Shown here in pieces: positions 1-12,700 of a stretch of 36,922 bases of DNA. The DNA is from Plakobranchus ocellatus. Lineage: Eukaryota > Mollusca > Gastropoda > Plakobranchidae. Under the pieces are notes generated by a model, which saw only the letters and a list, made by a program, of their open reading frames with translations, was not told where the DNA came from and did no database searches. The stretch covers positions 547,995 to 584,916 of the forward strand of contig BLXT01005442.1 in assembly GCA_019648995.1 (NCBI GenBank), written 5' to 3'. Position 1 is the first letter of the stretch; each line of letters opens with the position of its first letter. Position numbers and translations under genes: made by a program.

Positions 1-43
1 CCCCCCCCCAAAAAAACCAACATTTCGAGATAGACCCAGATGC

Positions 44-53
44 TTTATTTAAT
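44..53 (-). promoter_or_regulatory. Candidate poly(A) signal, AATAAA overlapping ATTAAA
   Basis: The plus-strand text TTTATTTAAT gives AATAAA (44-49) and ATTAAA (48-53) on the minus strand. It is the first canonical signal after the MED12 stop, and cleavage would fall near the left edge of the window. Confidence 0.45.
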
Positions 54-424
54 CCAGGGTCATTATGCAAGCCTGGCATAAGAACAAAGAAACTTCATCG
101 GTCTACTTTGTGGACAGTTAAAAAAATCGAGGATCAACTTTCTATCGATACCGCATTTTGTATTATGTGAATGTGAATGGAAAGAAAATCGCACAAAATG
201 AAACCAAAGCACAAGCGCTTAGTTTCGGTCTCTTTTCACAGAATGGTGAATAAATGTTACGGACCGAAGTTGGATACTTGGATTATATCGATAGTAATTT
301 CAAGATGTTCAATACTATTTAAATAGGTAAGAGTACACGTAGATTGTTCACGGATGAATCAAAAGGATAAAACGAGATAATTTTTTTCCTTTCCATCTTC
401 CATCGGGACAACTGAACGGGATTT

Positions 425-500
425 TAGCGTGGCAGCCCGGAAAACGGAATTTATAGGCATTCACCGGAATTTTTCCCGGCGAAAACGGAAAGTTGGCAGG
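425..500. repeat. GC-rich patch with repeated CCGGAA/CGGAAA words
   Basis: It contains CCGGAAAACGGAA, CACCGGAATTTTTCCCGG (nearly self-complementary) and GAAAACGGAAAGTTGG within 76 bp, unlike the AT-rich surroundings. Probably a fragment of a mobile element inside the 3' UTR; the family was not recognised. Confidence 0.35.
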
Positions 501-540
501 TCTGCACACACATCACAAACCTTTTCTGAACCATCTAATA

Positions 541-753
541 CTAACCCTGTGGTTGTGCCATCCCAGGATGTCCCATAGCTGTGCCCTGGCCTTGACCTGG
601 CATTCCTCCAGGCCCACCATACATTGGCCTGGCCTGGCCTCCACTGGCATCCATCATTGGGCGATTACGTTGCAGAATATGTTGGCGCAAGGCCTCGTTT
701 TGATGTGTCTTCTGCATGGGCATCCCTGTAGATCCTGCTGCCATCTGGCTCTG
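541..753 (-). CDS. MED12: MED12 terminal coding exon with stop codon
   Basis: 213 nt including the TAG at 541-543, acceptor TCTCGTTTTCAG. Encodes [40 protein letters not shown] and a Gly/Met/Pro-rich end [11 protein letters not shown]. The LRQHILQRN segment resembles the short helix left where vertebrates have the Gln-rich OPA region. No poly-Q run is present. Confidence 0.88.
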   Translation of the reverse strand, partial: QSQMAAGSTGMPMQKTHQNEALRQHILQRNRPMMDASGGQARPMYGGPGGMPGQGQGTAMGHPGMAQPQG

Positions 754-3700
754 CTGAAAACGAGAAAAAAAAGTGTTGTCCATAAAAATACTGTGCAAGT
801 TTTAAACTAGGCATTAGATATTTGAACACAGCAAAAAGGTCAAAGTTATCCCTTGTGGATTGATTGGTTTAAGGCAATTAAGATTATCCATCATTTGAGG
901 AAAATAGAAGCTGTTCAGTGCCTGACAGACATGCTTTGTTCTTTTCATGAGAAATAGGCGAAAAAGAATATTAAGAAATCAGTCATGTGTGAAGTATGAA
1001 AAGAAAGTGGGAGGCAAAGGGAGAAAATGCTGGCCCAACTGACAGTTTTAAAAGATTGAGATGTAGAAACAGACTCAGATGCTAATGTTCATAAGCAAGA
1101 CACTTATGATGATGATGGTAGTGATCATAAAGTCTTTCCACTCAAAAACTCAGGCTGTAAACTCACAGGCCCTGGCATGTAGTTTCCTTGACCACCCATA
1201 CTGCGTTTGATCAACAGGCTTGATAACATCATCTTGGAGTTGGTCACGCGAGGCCTCTGCTGGGGAGGTGCAGTTGCTGGCTGTCCATACATGTATGGGT
1301 TGTGAGGACCACCTGGTGGGCCGTAAGGCCACATTTGGGGAGGCCCAGGCTGCTGTGGGTACATTGGATCTGGTGGGTAGAAGGGCCGCATCTGAGTGGC
1401 TTGCTGGAGAGGGAAACAGTTAAAAAGGATTTAATGCAAGCATAGTTAGCTTTAAAAATAACAAACTGACAAACAGCTAAAAATTTGGCAATGACACAAT
1501 ATAAATTATGCAATGCACACTAAGAAGGCTTTGAGCCTGTCAAAAGTAGAATAATAAACCTCAGATGTTTGAAATAAGAACCCAAAATAATAAGAAATCA
1601 CACAAAATAAGGGCTGGAAAAACTAGTGGCCAAACAAATTTGTAGTTGCATCACTTAAAAGAAAGCACCAAACAAAATGATGGTACTTACTGGCATATGA
1701 AAGGTTGAGGTTGATGGAGTGCTTGTTGATGACTTAGCTTTCTTCTTCTTCCTCGGCATGTTGGTTTTTTTGGTCAGATCTGTGTTCACTTCCACTGGCT
1801 CCTTAGGCTTCTCATCCTGAGGATAGAGAGTACAATTCAGCATGAACCACCGCAAAAGAGATTAATGGCTTGAATGTTTCCTTTCTTCACAGGTTGTATA
1901 GATTGCAAAAGAGGCAAAGGTTAAACATAGATTTTTTGGTGAATCTGGGAAAAGAGCTAACATTACCATTAAGCATTCCAAACTTTCTTTTACGAGAATG
2001 ATTTCTACAAAAGTTAATGGTTAGAACCACCTTTCCTGATCAAAGGGAGAATACCTTATTCCCATGAGCTGTTTTGAGTCAAGAAAACATGGCTCAAATT
2101 CTAAATAATCGTTCCTGGTTTTCATGAAGAGATGATTTAGAAAATAGTTAAGAAATCAAACATTAAACTTTTGACTACAGTGGACAATTGATACGTCGAT
2201 GTCGTTGGGGGATTAAAAATAGCATTGACTTATCCATTGATTTGTTATTTAGAATAAATTCCATTTGCTCAAAATGTTCCTAATGTGAAAGATCTACTTA
2301 CAATCAAATCAACTCATGGAAGTTGGACTTGACAGTACTTTTTTTTTAGAAAAACACGTAGAATAAAGGTGCGATGAGAATATCACACAGATATCAGCTT
2401 AGCTGAGCCAGACAGGCCTGTAAATAAACTCTTTGTGTATTGCTTCATGCGAACTGAAACTTGACACTGTGTGAGATTTTAGGGCTTACATGTTTTTCAG
2501 GAATGGGCTCCAGGTCTTCTGGCGGCAGATCTAGGGGCTCCAGGAAGTAGCTCATTGGCTTGCGTAGTGAGTGGGTGTGGTACAGATCCAGTCTGTCAAG
2601 AAGGGGGAGAGATCAGGAAGTTGATTAGTGAGTTGGTTATTATTGAGCTCTGCAACAATTGTCATCAAAGGGTGATAAAAAGAAAGACTAAGAAAAAAGA
2701 TTTTGCAGAGGAAATGATGATCATGAAGCTTTGAGAGATGAAGATGTTGAGACATGATGAATACTTGAGACTCACACTTTACCAGCTTAATCTCTTTAAA
2801 GATCTTTGTGAATGATTCTCACTGTTAGGACACCAGGCATCTTTGAAATGAGGTGGCCTTAACACTTTGTAAGGACATGCATCACTGAATTATTATACAG
2901 TTTGTTTTTTTTTTCTTTTGCATACAAGGCCTATCATCAAGCAGTGAGCCAGCATTATGACTCAAATTCACACATATTTAACCTTACAGTAATTATTATT
3001 AAGATGCTGATGCTTTTATTGATTGGTGACATATAATCATCAAAAGTTACTTACATTATAAATTTCAGATTAGTTAAGTTATTTGTCTTACAGCAAGCTA
3101 TCATAATCACAACTATTTTGAATATTTAATAAATTGGATTTCCCTCTCTGAAAAGACCAGAGCTGCAGGACTGATATCTCAATCCCACACACACATACCC
3201 ACACGTATGCACAGGGAAAGGATTAAAAATAAACGACAAACAAAAGTTTTAACCATAAAATATATGATGATGGGACCCTGCTAATGATCCAGCAACAGAA
3301 CACCAACCTTTTTTGTTCCTCATATTTCAAGGTCTTTCTCTCCATGCGTACAGCTCCAAACAGTGACCAGGGAATCGGAGGGTTGTTTTTGTGGCCCTCA
3401 ATGATCTCCCATGCATTGAATGACACTTTCTGGGCTACTTGAAGACCCTGTGGCGAGAAAGTCACACCATATAGTGTCCAAATCAAAAATATGCTCAATA
3501 CTTGGTGACATTAAAACCGTATATTAATCTCATCTCTATACCTAACAATAATTTGAAAATTGCAAAGAAAATCATCAAGTCGTATTTGGAAGCTGGCAAT
3601 CAAGCGACCGCCTAAAATGATCTTGCAAAATTGAAATCTATATTTGCTTTAAAGCTATGATGCAGCAAGAGGTTGCATTATGATATAAATGGAAATAAAC

Positions 3701-6700
3701 CACTGCTGCTGCCTTTGTTTAAAAAGTAGAAACACCATTAAGAACAAGCTTTAAACCAATTCTAATGTAGGAGGGGGATAATAATTCAGGGTTCAAAGAG
3801 GACTAAGTCTAACTCAATCTGTTCAATTTACTCTGATGTTGATAACAAAAAACTTTTAAATCCACTCTAACGCAGTTAAAACAAGAGCATTACCAAATAA
3901 CCTACCGGTTTTTTTCCTATGGCATCAAAAGTCTGCACTCTGTTGCCTTTGTTGTCGAGCACTGCTCCATACGGCTCCACAGTGATAACATCATATGTCT
4001 GCTTAGGCAAGGGCAGCAGCTGCCGTATCTGGTCTGTAGCTGCATTGTTCTTGTCCCCTAATTCTTTCTGTTTTAAAATCAAAAGACAAAAACCACAACA
4101 AGCATTTTAAGAAAACCCCATACAAATAATGCACAAAGTCAAAAAGTCTCAAAAGAATCACAAATTGTTTAAACTGAAGCAAAATTTCACAAATGTCTTC
4201 AAACAAGTCTTAATAGTCCAAATGTTGCATATTTCAAACAAGACCAGTCCTAAGAGCCAGAAGTTGCATTTTGAACATTTATTTCAATGCTGAATCAGCC
4301 TAATACACTGAGCTTTGCAAAGTTGAGACCTGGATAAGGCTTTGTTGATTCTAAGCCAAAATATGAAAGTTTCAATATTGAAACAGCCTGTCACTTCTTT
4401 CTGTAAGCTTTGAAAAAGTAAAACCTAGATAGGGCTATGTTGATCTAAGCAAAAATGTAAGATTTTAGTTTTGGAGAATAAAGAGGGGAAAATCAACTTT
4501 AAGTGTATTTTTCTCAAATGTTTAATATGTAAAATTGACTGATTAATATTGGTCTCAAGATGTTTTAAGTTCCAGCTTTTATCTTCTTTCTTTTTCTTAT
4601 CACAGCTTTTTTTACATTTAAAACAATAATATCTTGACAGAGAAAAAAATTGAAAATCTCTTTATTCAATTTTCATCATTGCAAAACCAATTGCATGTTT
4701 ATGCAATTTCTGGTGGTATCAATTGGTTTAAAATGTTGGAATCCAACTTCTGATTCATTTGGATGGGTCTCACTACAAACGGAAGGACAATGCTTTGCAA
4801 GATATTGCAGTAAATTTTACATTACTGGACTGTAAGCTTTAAACCCAGTGTGATTAATTTCATGAATAATCTTCCGAAGAAATAAAAACCTGCTAGACTA
4901 TGACAAGTGATGGTAAGTAATGTTTTAAGATGAGCTAAAAAAACAAGTTTTTTTTTCCTTTATTTACCCTCCATTTAAAAGCTGTAAATTTAAAATCACA
5001 AATTGTTTTGATTATTCAGCATGATACAATTAGTATCATAAGAGAAGAAACATTTTACGAACATAAACACTGCAGATTGTGCAAGTGCTATAGAGGAATT
5101 TGATTTTCCAGTCTGGATATGATGTTCAACTCCTTTTGTGAGAATTGAAGAGTCTTACAAGCTCATAACCTAACTTTTTTTTTTTTTTGCTTAAGTAGTG
5201 ACTTTCATTTAAGCAAACTTACCCTGAGCTTCTTGATGAGATTAAAGTAGGACCTCTTGTGCTCGTCCCCTTTCTCCTGGCCCTCAGACAGCAGAGTGCT
5301 GTGTATCAACACTGTCAACATGTCCACTATGGTCAGGAAGAGTTCACTGTGTCGAAAACAGCAAAAGAAAGATATTCATCAGGCTCTCCTTCTTAAAAAT
5401 AGCCCAATACACAGATATCCAAGGTAGGAATGGGGATTTTTCATACATAAAATAGTGACATGTCTACAATTACATAAAAGTGACATCTAAAACATATTGC
5501 ACTAAGACATTTAATCAAAAGGTATTCATTTTATTTAATTCCTATTTTAAATGGTACAGTAGACCACACCTAAACCGAAAACGTTTTTCTTCTTACTCTT
5601 TCTTATTAAACATGCAGTAAACTGAAAGCGTTGGCTGCCTTGCTATTGTTAAAGCGAAATAAAAACTACTGGGAGAGCCCTTCAGTGACATATAAAAATA
5701 ATCACTTTTTTTTTACCCTTCTCTTTCTTTCTCACATTACTCCATGCAAACTCAATACTGTTGCCAGTTCCGCACATTATGGCAGGCCAGGCCAATGTCT
5801 GGCTAGGTCTAGGTCCACTGCACACACTCGCCCTTCCCTTCTCTTTCGCCACCCAGTTATGCAGACCTTCGCAGACACTCCCTACATGTCTCGTCGGCGC
5901 AAAGCTAAGCAAACACTGTTGCATCACAGCCAGTATTAAAACCATCTCTCTTGTTGAGAACATAAGTATTGGAAAACTTAGGTGATCATTAAATTGTAAA
6001 AGTAGAGGACCTCGGACCGGAAAACGTACTTAGACAATGATGAAAGTGTGAAAGCTCTATTACTCTAGATCAATAACAGGCCAAGAACTTCTTAACTGAA
6101 AGGGAAAGAGCAGGAGATAGACATATGATAAAAAAAGAGAGAAAAATGCATAAATAGGTGTATGCATTCAAATGGTGTTGTAAGGATGGGTGGGATTGGT
6201 TTGACTTAATAATTCAAGAGCAGGTTACTCTCCATTATTAATCTTACTTATTTAATAAATATGCTTAAAGCAAAATGTGTTTAAACCAAAATAGAAATCA
6301 TATTCCCTAGAATTTCGGTTTAAATGTGTTCCACTGTATTTACACAATAAATTTCATAGTAATAAATAAACATAAAATTAACAAAGGTTGAAGAGTGAGC
6401 TAGAACAACATTTCTGTATCATTTCTCACCTCTGCCAAGTCTATCCAACCAACAATGGAAAAAAAAAAGGAAACGGGAAAGAAAAAGCTGATCGCTTAAA
6501 AAAAAATCAAAGAAAATTTATATACAATTTTCACAGATATCCCATATTGGTATTGTTGGCTTGGACTGTCCCCCTTGAATAACTTTGTTGTAAGCACAAA
6601 TTTTTTTTTTTTTTAAGTTAATGTTTTAACAAATGGTTTGATAAGTCGGTAGAGTATATATATTCATTTCACATCTCTATCTTGGTATAAAAGAAAAGTT

Positions 6701-9700
6701 TTACTTTTTTGGATGGGGATAAAAGTATTGAATAATTTGAACTATTTTATGACTTTTAAAGAATCTTTTTAAACAAAAAACTTCAAACTTCTTGCCTTGT
6801 GAAAGAAACAATTGGCCTTAAAAGGAAAAAATAGAAATAAGGCAGAGAATTTAAGCGAGTGGGAGAAAGAAAAAGTTTCTCTAATGAAGAAAAGAGAAAA
6901 GGTTTAGCAGGTGAGCAAGAGAAACTAGTTGGAAAATTTGGACATTAAATACCTAAAACTGAGATATCCCGAGTAAATTGGGACAATTTGGTAGGCCTGG
7001 TTGATCTTTTTTGTCTACAAAAAAGGGATAAAAAAAAGTCATCAGTCTTGAGTAAAGTGACTTTTTAAACACTCAATACTCTTTTGACCATTAACAATAA
7101 CACCGGTGGATGATGAACAAGCACAGAAACAATGGAGACAGACCTTACATAATAACCTGTAAACCAAACAGTTGATCAAACAATGTCTTTTTGATTACTG
7201 GTATTTATGTTTCCATGCCTCTTCAGCATTCGAAGCCTGATACCTGGGATTAGGTCAAAGACAGAGCATATCTCAGATAAAGATGACAGATGTGAATGGC
7301 TTACCTGTTGACCTGGCAGTCCACGACATCATGACTGACCAGCTGTACCAAAATAACTGCCCACTCACTGGTTGTGGCATTGTTTCTTTGGATCATATCA
7401 AACATTCCACCAACCTGAACAGACAGAAAAAAGTGAGGAAAAAAATCGTCTGTATTTAGCAAAGCAATGACACTAGAGAATTTCACAGGAATCTGTTTAT
7501 AACATATGGCAACTAAGAAATCTCTCTTTGAGAAATCAAGGAATTTAAAAAAAAAAAAAAATTATAATTACAAGAAAAATTCTTTTAAAACAGATAAAGT
7601 TGCAGTCATCCAACCTGGAAAGCTTTTTTGCAAAAGTTATATTTGGAATAAAATATGATGCCCCTAAATCTGTCCACACCAGGTTAAGAGTTGACATAAC
7701 TCACCAAAGACAATCTGAGTTGCAAAGCTTCCTGTACCGACTGACCAGGTTTATTCTCATCTTGAACCTTATCCTGCAAAATGTTGAAATAAAAGGAAAA
7801 ATATTAAGTCTTCACTAGTATATTTTACATTACAGTCATGGGCTGCACTTTCATCTCTTTTTGCTCAGTTTTAAAATGGTAATGAAGCATTATCATTTTT
7901 ACTGTCATAAAATTACTTACCAGATTACATAGATTTCAGCAGGGAAAAAAATTATAAATCAACCAGTCACAGTAAATAAAAATCATTTCTTGTATATCTA
8001 TCCACCAAAATATTTATAGATGCACAAAAGTAAGAAAAAAAAAAAAGTAAAAACAACAAATCACGTACGCTAAAACCATCCAACGTTGGGGCTTGAGGTA
8101 TCACTAACGGCTGAGAGAATATGAAAATAAAAGAAGAGGGGAAAAAACAAAACCAATTTGGATTAACCACAATGTAAAATAAAAGAAAAATAAAGAGCAA
8201 AGAAAATGGAATCAATTAACCAAAGCCAAAAGTTAGGTAAACAAAACATGTACCTAGAGACCAGTCTTAATGAGTTGTATATTGCAAACTTATACTTCGA
8301 GTAAAGCCATTATAAAATGAGGATCTTTGCAGTATGAAAACAATTAATACTTAGAAAAATAGCACAGCTCTAGTAACCGCTGGTTTTCAGGTCCAATAAT
8401 TCCTTGAAAACTTCCATACTATACATGCGCTTTGAAATTTTTATTTTTTATTTTCCCAAAGTTCAGAGTTACATGGGGATACAATTTTTCTCTGATTTCA
8501 TGTCTCTTTTTCAAGGCATTGGCAGTAAGAACACAGATAGATATCAAATAGCCATTTCTTTTCTGACTTTATGACTGGTGTTGAGGCATATAGTATATGT
8601 AACAAAAAAAAGAAGAGGGATAGAAAGAAAAAGGGGGGGAAATCATGCCCTGTGTTTTTTATTTATCATACTACTATTTTTTTTATTTAAGAACTGCCAA
8701 AACCTTAAGTGAATATTTTTAGACCAAGAATGTGTATTGCAATGAAAATACTGATAAGTCACATCCTTAGGGGCTTGAAAAGAATGTGGATTTATCCATA
8801 TATCTAATTATCAATTGCAGTGTTGTTTTTTTTTTTTTTTACAATAAACAGCAATAGCTTAAAATGCTCAAGGTGTATGAAATGAATACATCTAAAATGA
8901 ATTTTAAAAAGATTTGAACGTTTACCATATGTGAATTCTACTGTACATGCATTTGGATGATCCTGCTTTTCTGGCCACCAATATTACAATATTATGCATC
9001 TAACAAACAGAGAAAAACTTGCAGCACAAAACCCCCCAGTTTTTAATACGCAAACTCAAATACAAATTTTAACGTAGTACATATCTGATTAATATCTTTC
9101 AAGCATTTATTTCAAATCTCATTTTGATATTCAGGAATGCCCCACTAAAACCAAGACCAACTTTGATTAATGAACGTCATAGAAGATCTTTATCTCACTT
9201 ACTTAAATGTTAATAAAACATAACTCCCATCACATTGCGATATGGTCCGTAAAAATGCATTGTACTTTTTCACTTTTGATAGAGAAATGAGTGCATAAAG
9301 CCCCATTCAACACTTATGTTTTTCAGGTAGAAAACATAAAATGCCTCATGCTTGTTTTCACTAGCCTTAAGCCAATCACTAAACAAAGGATCCTTCATCC
9401 AGGATTCTTGAAAAACCATGTTTGTCATCTTGAAAGACCTCTAGAGTCTAAATCTATTGATATAATCTGTTCCTCAAAGAAAAGTTTTTTTGTCACAAGT
9501 TCAAGCCAAGTAGATCTTGATAAATATTAAAATTAGATCAGATCTACACTGTATCTAGACGTTATCTAATCTAAATTTAATGATAAACATAAAAAAAAAA
9601 GTGGGAAAACTACTCTACACTTGACAGAGATAATCCTGAAATGAGTGCAATCTAATATAAAAAGACTTCAAGATCTAGATAGGTTCAATCAAGCCAGCCA

Positions 9701-12700
9701 GTAAAATTCTCTGCATGGTTTCATTGTCTAGATCTAGGCTTCTATTTATCAGTTTTGCGTGGACAGAAAAGGAAAGAATTAAAGCTCTATTTATCTACTC
9801 TTTTCAAAGGAGAGGATAAGGAGGTATAACGAAAGGAAAAGGAATGAATCAACCTTTCAGTACATGCACAGATGTCAGACTACAAACTTTGCCACATTAT
9901 GGTGTCGCTAAAAAATTTTTGCCAACTGCTAAAAGTTCCTATTGCTTTGTATTGTTGGTAACCATGAGCACAAGTGGCTGCAAAGGAAACCAGAAGCCTA
10001 CCAACCTTAACATCATAATGATTAGTGACTTTAGAGCGTGAAAAATAGGCGGATGTCTGGTAACTCTCCTAGACTTAGAATCGCGACATTTTCAATACTA
10101 TCTTTTCCCGACATTGAGCAAGTAATGAAATTCCCTCCTTTTCCCCAGATTTCCTTACTGGGTGAGAACCCTGTTTTTTAGAAAAACCAATCCCAAAGTT
10201 CAATTCTGAAAGTACACACACCATTTTCTTTCTTGATATAATTTGAAACAAGGATCCACAAATACGGCAGAAGAGAAAGCACTACTTCATAATTAATCTT
10301 TACACATTAAAACCTTAAAAGACATTGCAAGGATTACAAAACATAACCATCACCACTATCAAATGTATTTGCTTGTCATCCTTGGTAATTGTGTCTCTTC
10401 ACATATCTCAACCTGTACTAATGAACAGTATATCTATTACATTCTCATTCAGCCAGTTTGCCAGCACAAATTATAAACTTTAAAATTCATTAAGAAAAAG
10501 GGGGGAGGAAAAACAACCTTGTATCCGCTTATACAATGTGAGGAGATGCCCAAATGGTAAATAATGTTAATACCCATAAGCATACAAAAACTTTTTAAGA
10601 TGTACAGGGGAAATTTAGACTTGAGGCCAGCAGGATACGATTTCAGTCAATGCTTATTAGATCATATTTTTTACCTCATTGACATAATAATATTGCACTG
10701 GGCATTTCAGCCATTATAAGGAGAAAAAAACGAAACAAAACTAAATGCAAGGCAAAATTATTTTCAGTCATATGACAAACGTTTTTAAACGGGGTAAAAA
10801 TTTGAAGCTAAGCTTGCCTAGCTTCCAATCTCAAGCCAAACATTTTCCCAGACCAATGCAATACCTCATTCAACACAATAGAAAAGAATATCGTTTCATT
10901 TAGTTAGCTTTAACACCAGCCCCTCTCCCCACCTATCCTACAGAAATGATGTAGAATGCAAATACCATGCTGTCTTTCTTGGTGTTGCTGATGAAGCTGT
11001 CCAGCTGATTGAAGAGTGACTTCAACAGAAAGTCTCGCTGCTCATCGTGACCCTTCAGGCAGCTCAGTACCAGTGACAAAAACGGCTGGTGACCCAAGAG
11101 TGACTTGCTGCGGTACAATATTGGCCGGGGTGGCGGAGCCCGTGTAGGATGGTGGTAAGGAGACATGGACAGAGATGGAGAGGAGCCATAAGGCCTTTGA
11201 TTAGAATTTAGATTGTGGTAGATGAACCAGTGGCTCAAAATTTCATTGTTTTAGGAATAAAGTCAGCTGCTTCTATGGATCATTCCAAAAAAAAAAAGAA
11301 AAAAAAATCTGTAAAAAAACATTTTTTTCTCTTAAAATGTTTTCACTCTTCATTTTTTTTTTATAGATAATCTTTCACAAAGCACTGTTCTATACTATTG
11401 TAGGCACCTCACAATGACCTGAAAAGCAAGTGACTTTAAGGTAACAAATTTCTTTGACACCCTTTTTCCTTATCTCCATGCTCTAACCATGGCAATATTT
11501 TTGCCGTAAGTACAAATTCATTTCAAACTGGAAAAAAAATCATCTTAATACATAGTGGCAATCCCAAAAGTCAGTTGAAGTACGATCTCCATAACTGTCC
11601 TTACATGAATATAAACAAACTAGAAAGGTAAAAATAAATCTCCCTCTCTCTCTTTGCATGTAAAGCTTTTGGCAAATGAGGTAACTTCTGTTTCTTGCCT
11701 TTAAGTCTGTGGTTTATGTGAATCTGCAGCCCAGATCGTTTTGTGGGATTGCTGCACATACACTGCTTCACTCTCACAGACATCCACCACATGGTGCCAC
11801 TCGGGTACCTGAGAGACAAACCACTGAAAATCTCATGGTGCCACTCAGGTACCTGAGAGACAAACCACTGAAAATCTTAAGCCACTTATATTTGTTTTGC
11901 ACGCAAGTCTTTTCAACAGCCAAAATGAAGTTTGTGCAGTTCCAAATAATGTGAAAAATGTGCATTAAAAAACTTGAATTGCTTCCTGTAGTTCTATCTT
12001 GAGATAGCCCACCTTTTCATATTCTTCTCCTTCTCAGGCTTGCTCTTGGAGGAGTTGAAAAGGGAGTTGCTGTTCTCTAGGACATTTGCTGCCAGTTTCA
12101 GCACTCGACCTTGGATTGTGGATGGCAGCTTGGCTATCAGCGGGGCCACCAGCCAAATCATTTTGTCACTGCTGGGTCTGTAGAGTGAGAGAAAAACAGG
12201 GGAAAGTAGGAAATGAATTAGGATAAGATCAAATTATTTCATTTGAAGGGATCATTCATCATAGTCTGGAAAATCTGCACAACAATAATAAAGCCAATAG
12301 TGAAAAATATCAATAACAAAAAAAAATTTTTTGGACCTCTTGGTTACAAAGTCAGTCTTAAAAACAATATCTGGCTTAACAAACATATCAAAATGCCCAT
12401 GATCTTCATAAACATTCTACTGATTCATACCAGAGGACTGAGGGAAGCCATGGAAAAAAGCTTTTCAACGAACACAAACATTTGCCCTGAAGGACAATAT
12501 TTTCCAGCCATTTCAGAAATATCCATCAAAATTTTGATCTAGAGATAAAAGGAATTAAAAACAGTAAATTTTTTTTACCCTTTTCACACCCTTCTACCTT
12601 CCAACTACCAACAAGATGAATAGGTCATAGGCCAATTTATGATGTTAATAATAGCCTTTTATGATATTAATAATATCTTCACAATTATTCAATTCCGACT

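Larger units (their letters stand above)
1..540 (-). other. Probable 3' UTR and downstream flank of MED12
   Basis: The sequence after the stop has no coding signal. Reading on the minus strand, the first good poly(A) signals come about 490 nt downstream (44-53). A GC-richer patch at 425-500 contains repeated CCGGAA/CGGAAA words and looks repeat-derived. Confidence 0.5.
754..3905 (-). other. Small introns of the C-terminal exons
   Basis: Introns lie at 754-1166, 1404-1690, 1817-2489, 2593-3307 and 3448-3905. I see AT-rich intron sequence, homopolymer runs and a few isolated donor-like sites (near 2300 and 3049) without usable acceptors. No genes or clear repeats. Confidence 0.6.
7774..10965 (-). 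other. MED12 intron, about 3.2 kb
   Basis: It holds the candidate 42-nt exon (8069-8110), repeat copy C (8257) and AGATCTAGA-type tracts at 9530-9740. The rest is AT-rich with homopolymers. Plus-strand open frames at 9291 and 9844 have no domain or start context worth calling. Confidence 0.55.

Noticed and set aside
493-810. 105-residue plus-strand open frame
   Set aside because: Antisense shadow of the last MED12 coding exon.
1104-1125. GATGATGATG run
   Set aside because: Short simple sequence without further significance.
2285-2320. Donor-like GATT|GTAAGTAG
   Set aside because: No acceptor giving an in-phase open segment.
7146-7175. Acceptor TTTGGTTTACAG followed 8 nt later by GTAAGG
   Set aside because: 8 nt would break the reading frame.
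11605-11619. 15-nt in-phase segment between AG and GTAAGG
   Set aside because: Splice sites pass, but so short a segment in a T-rich stretch is easily chance; the resulting peptide is hydrophobic and unsupported.
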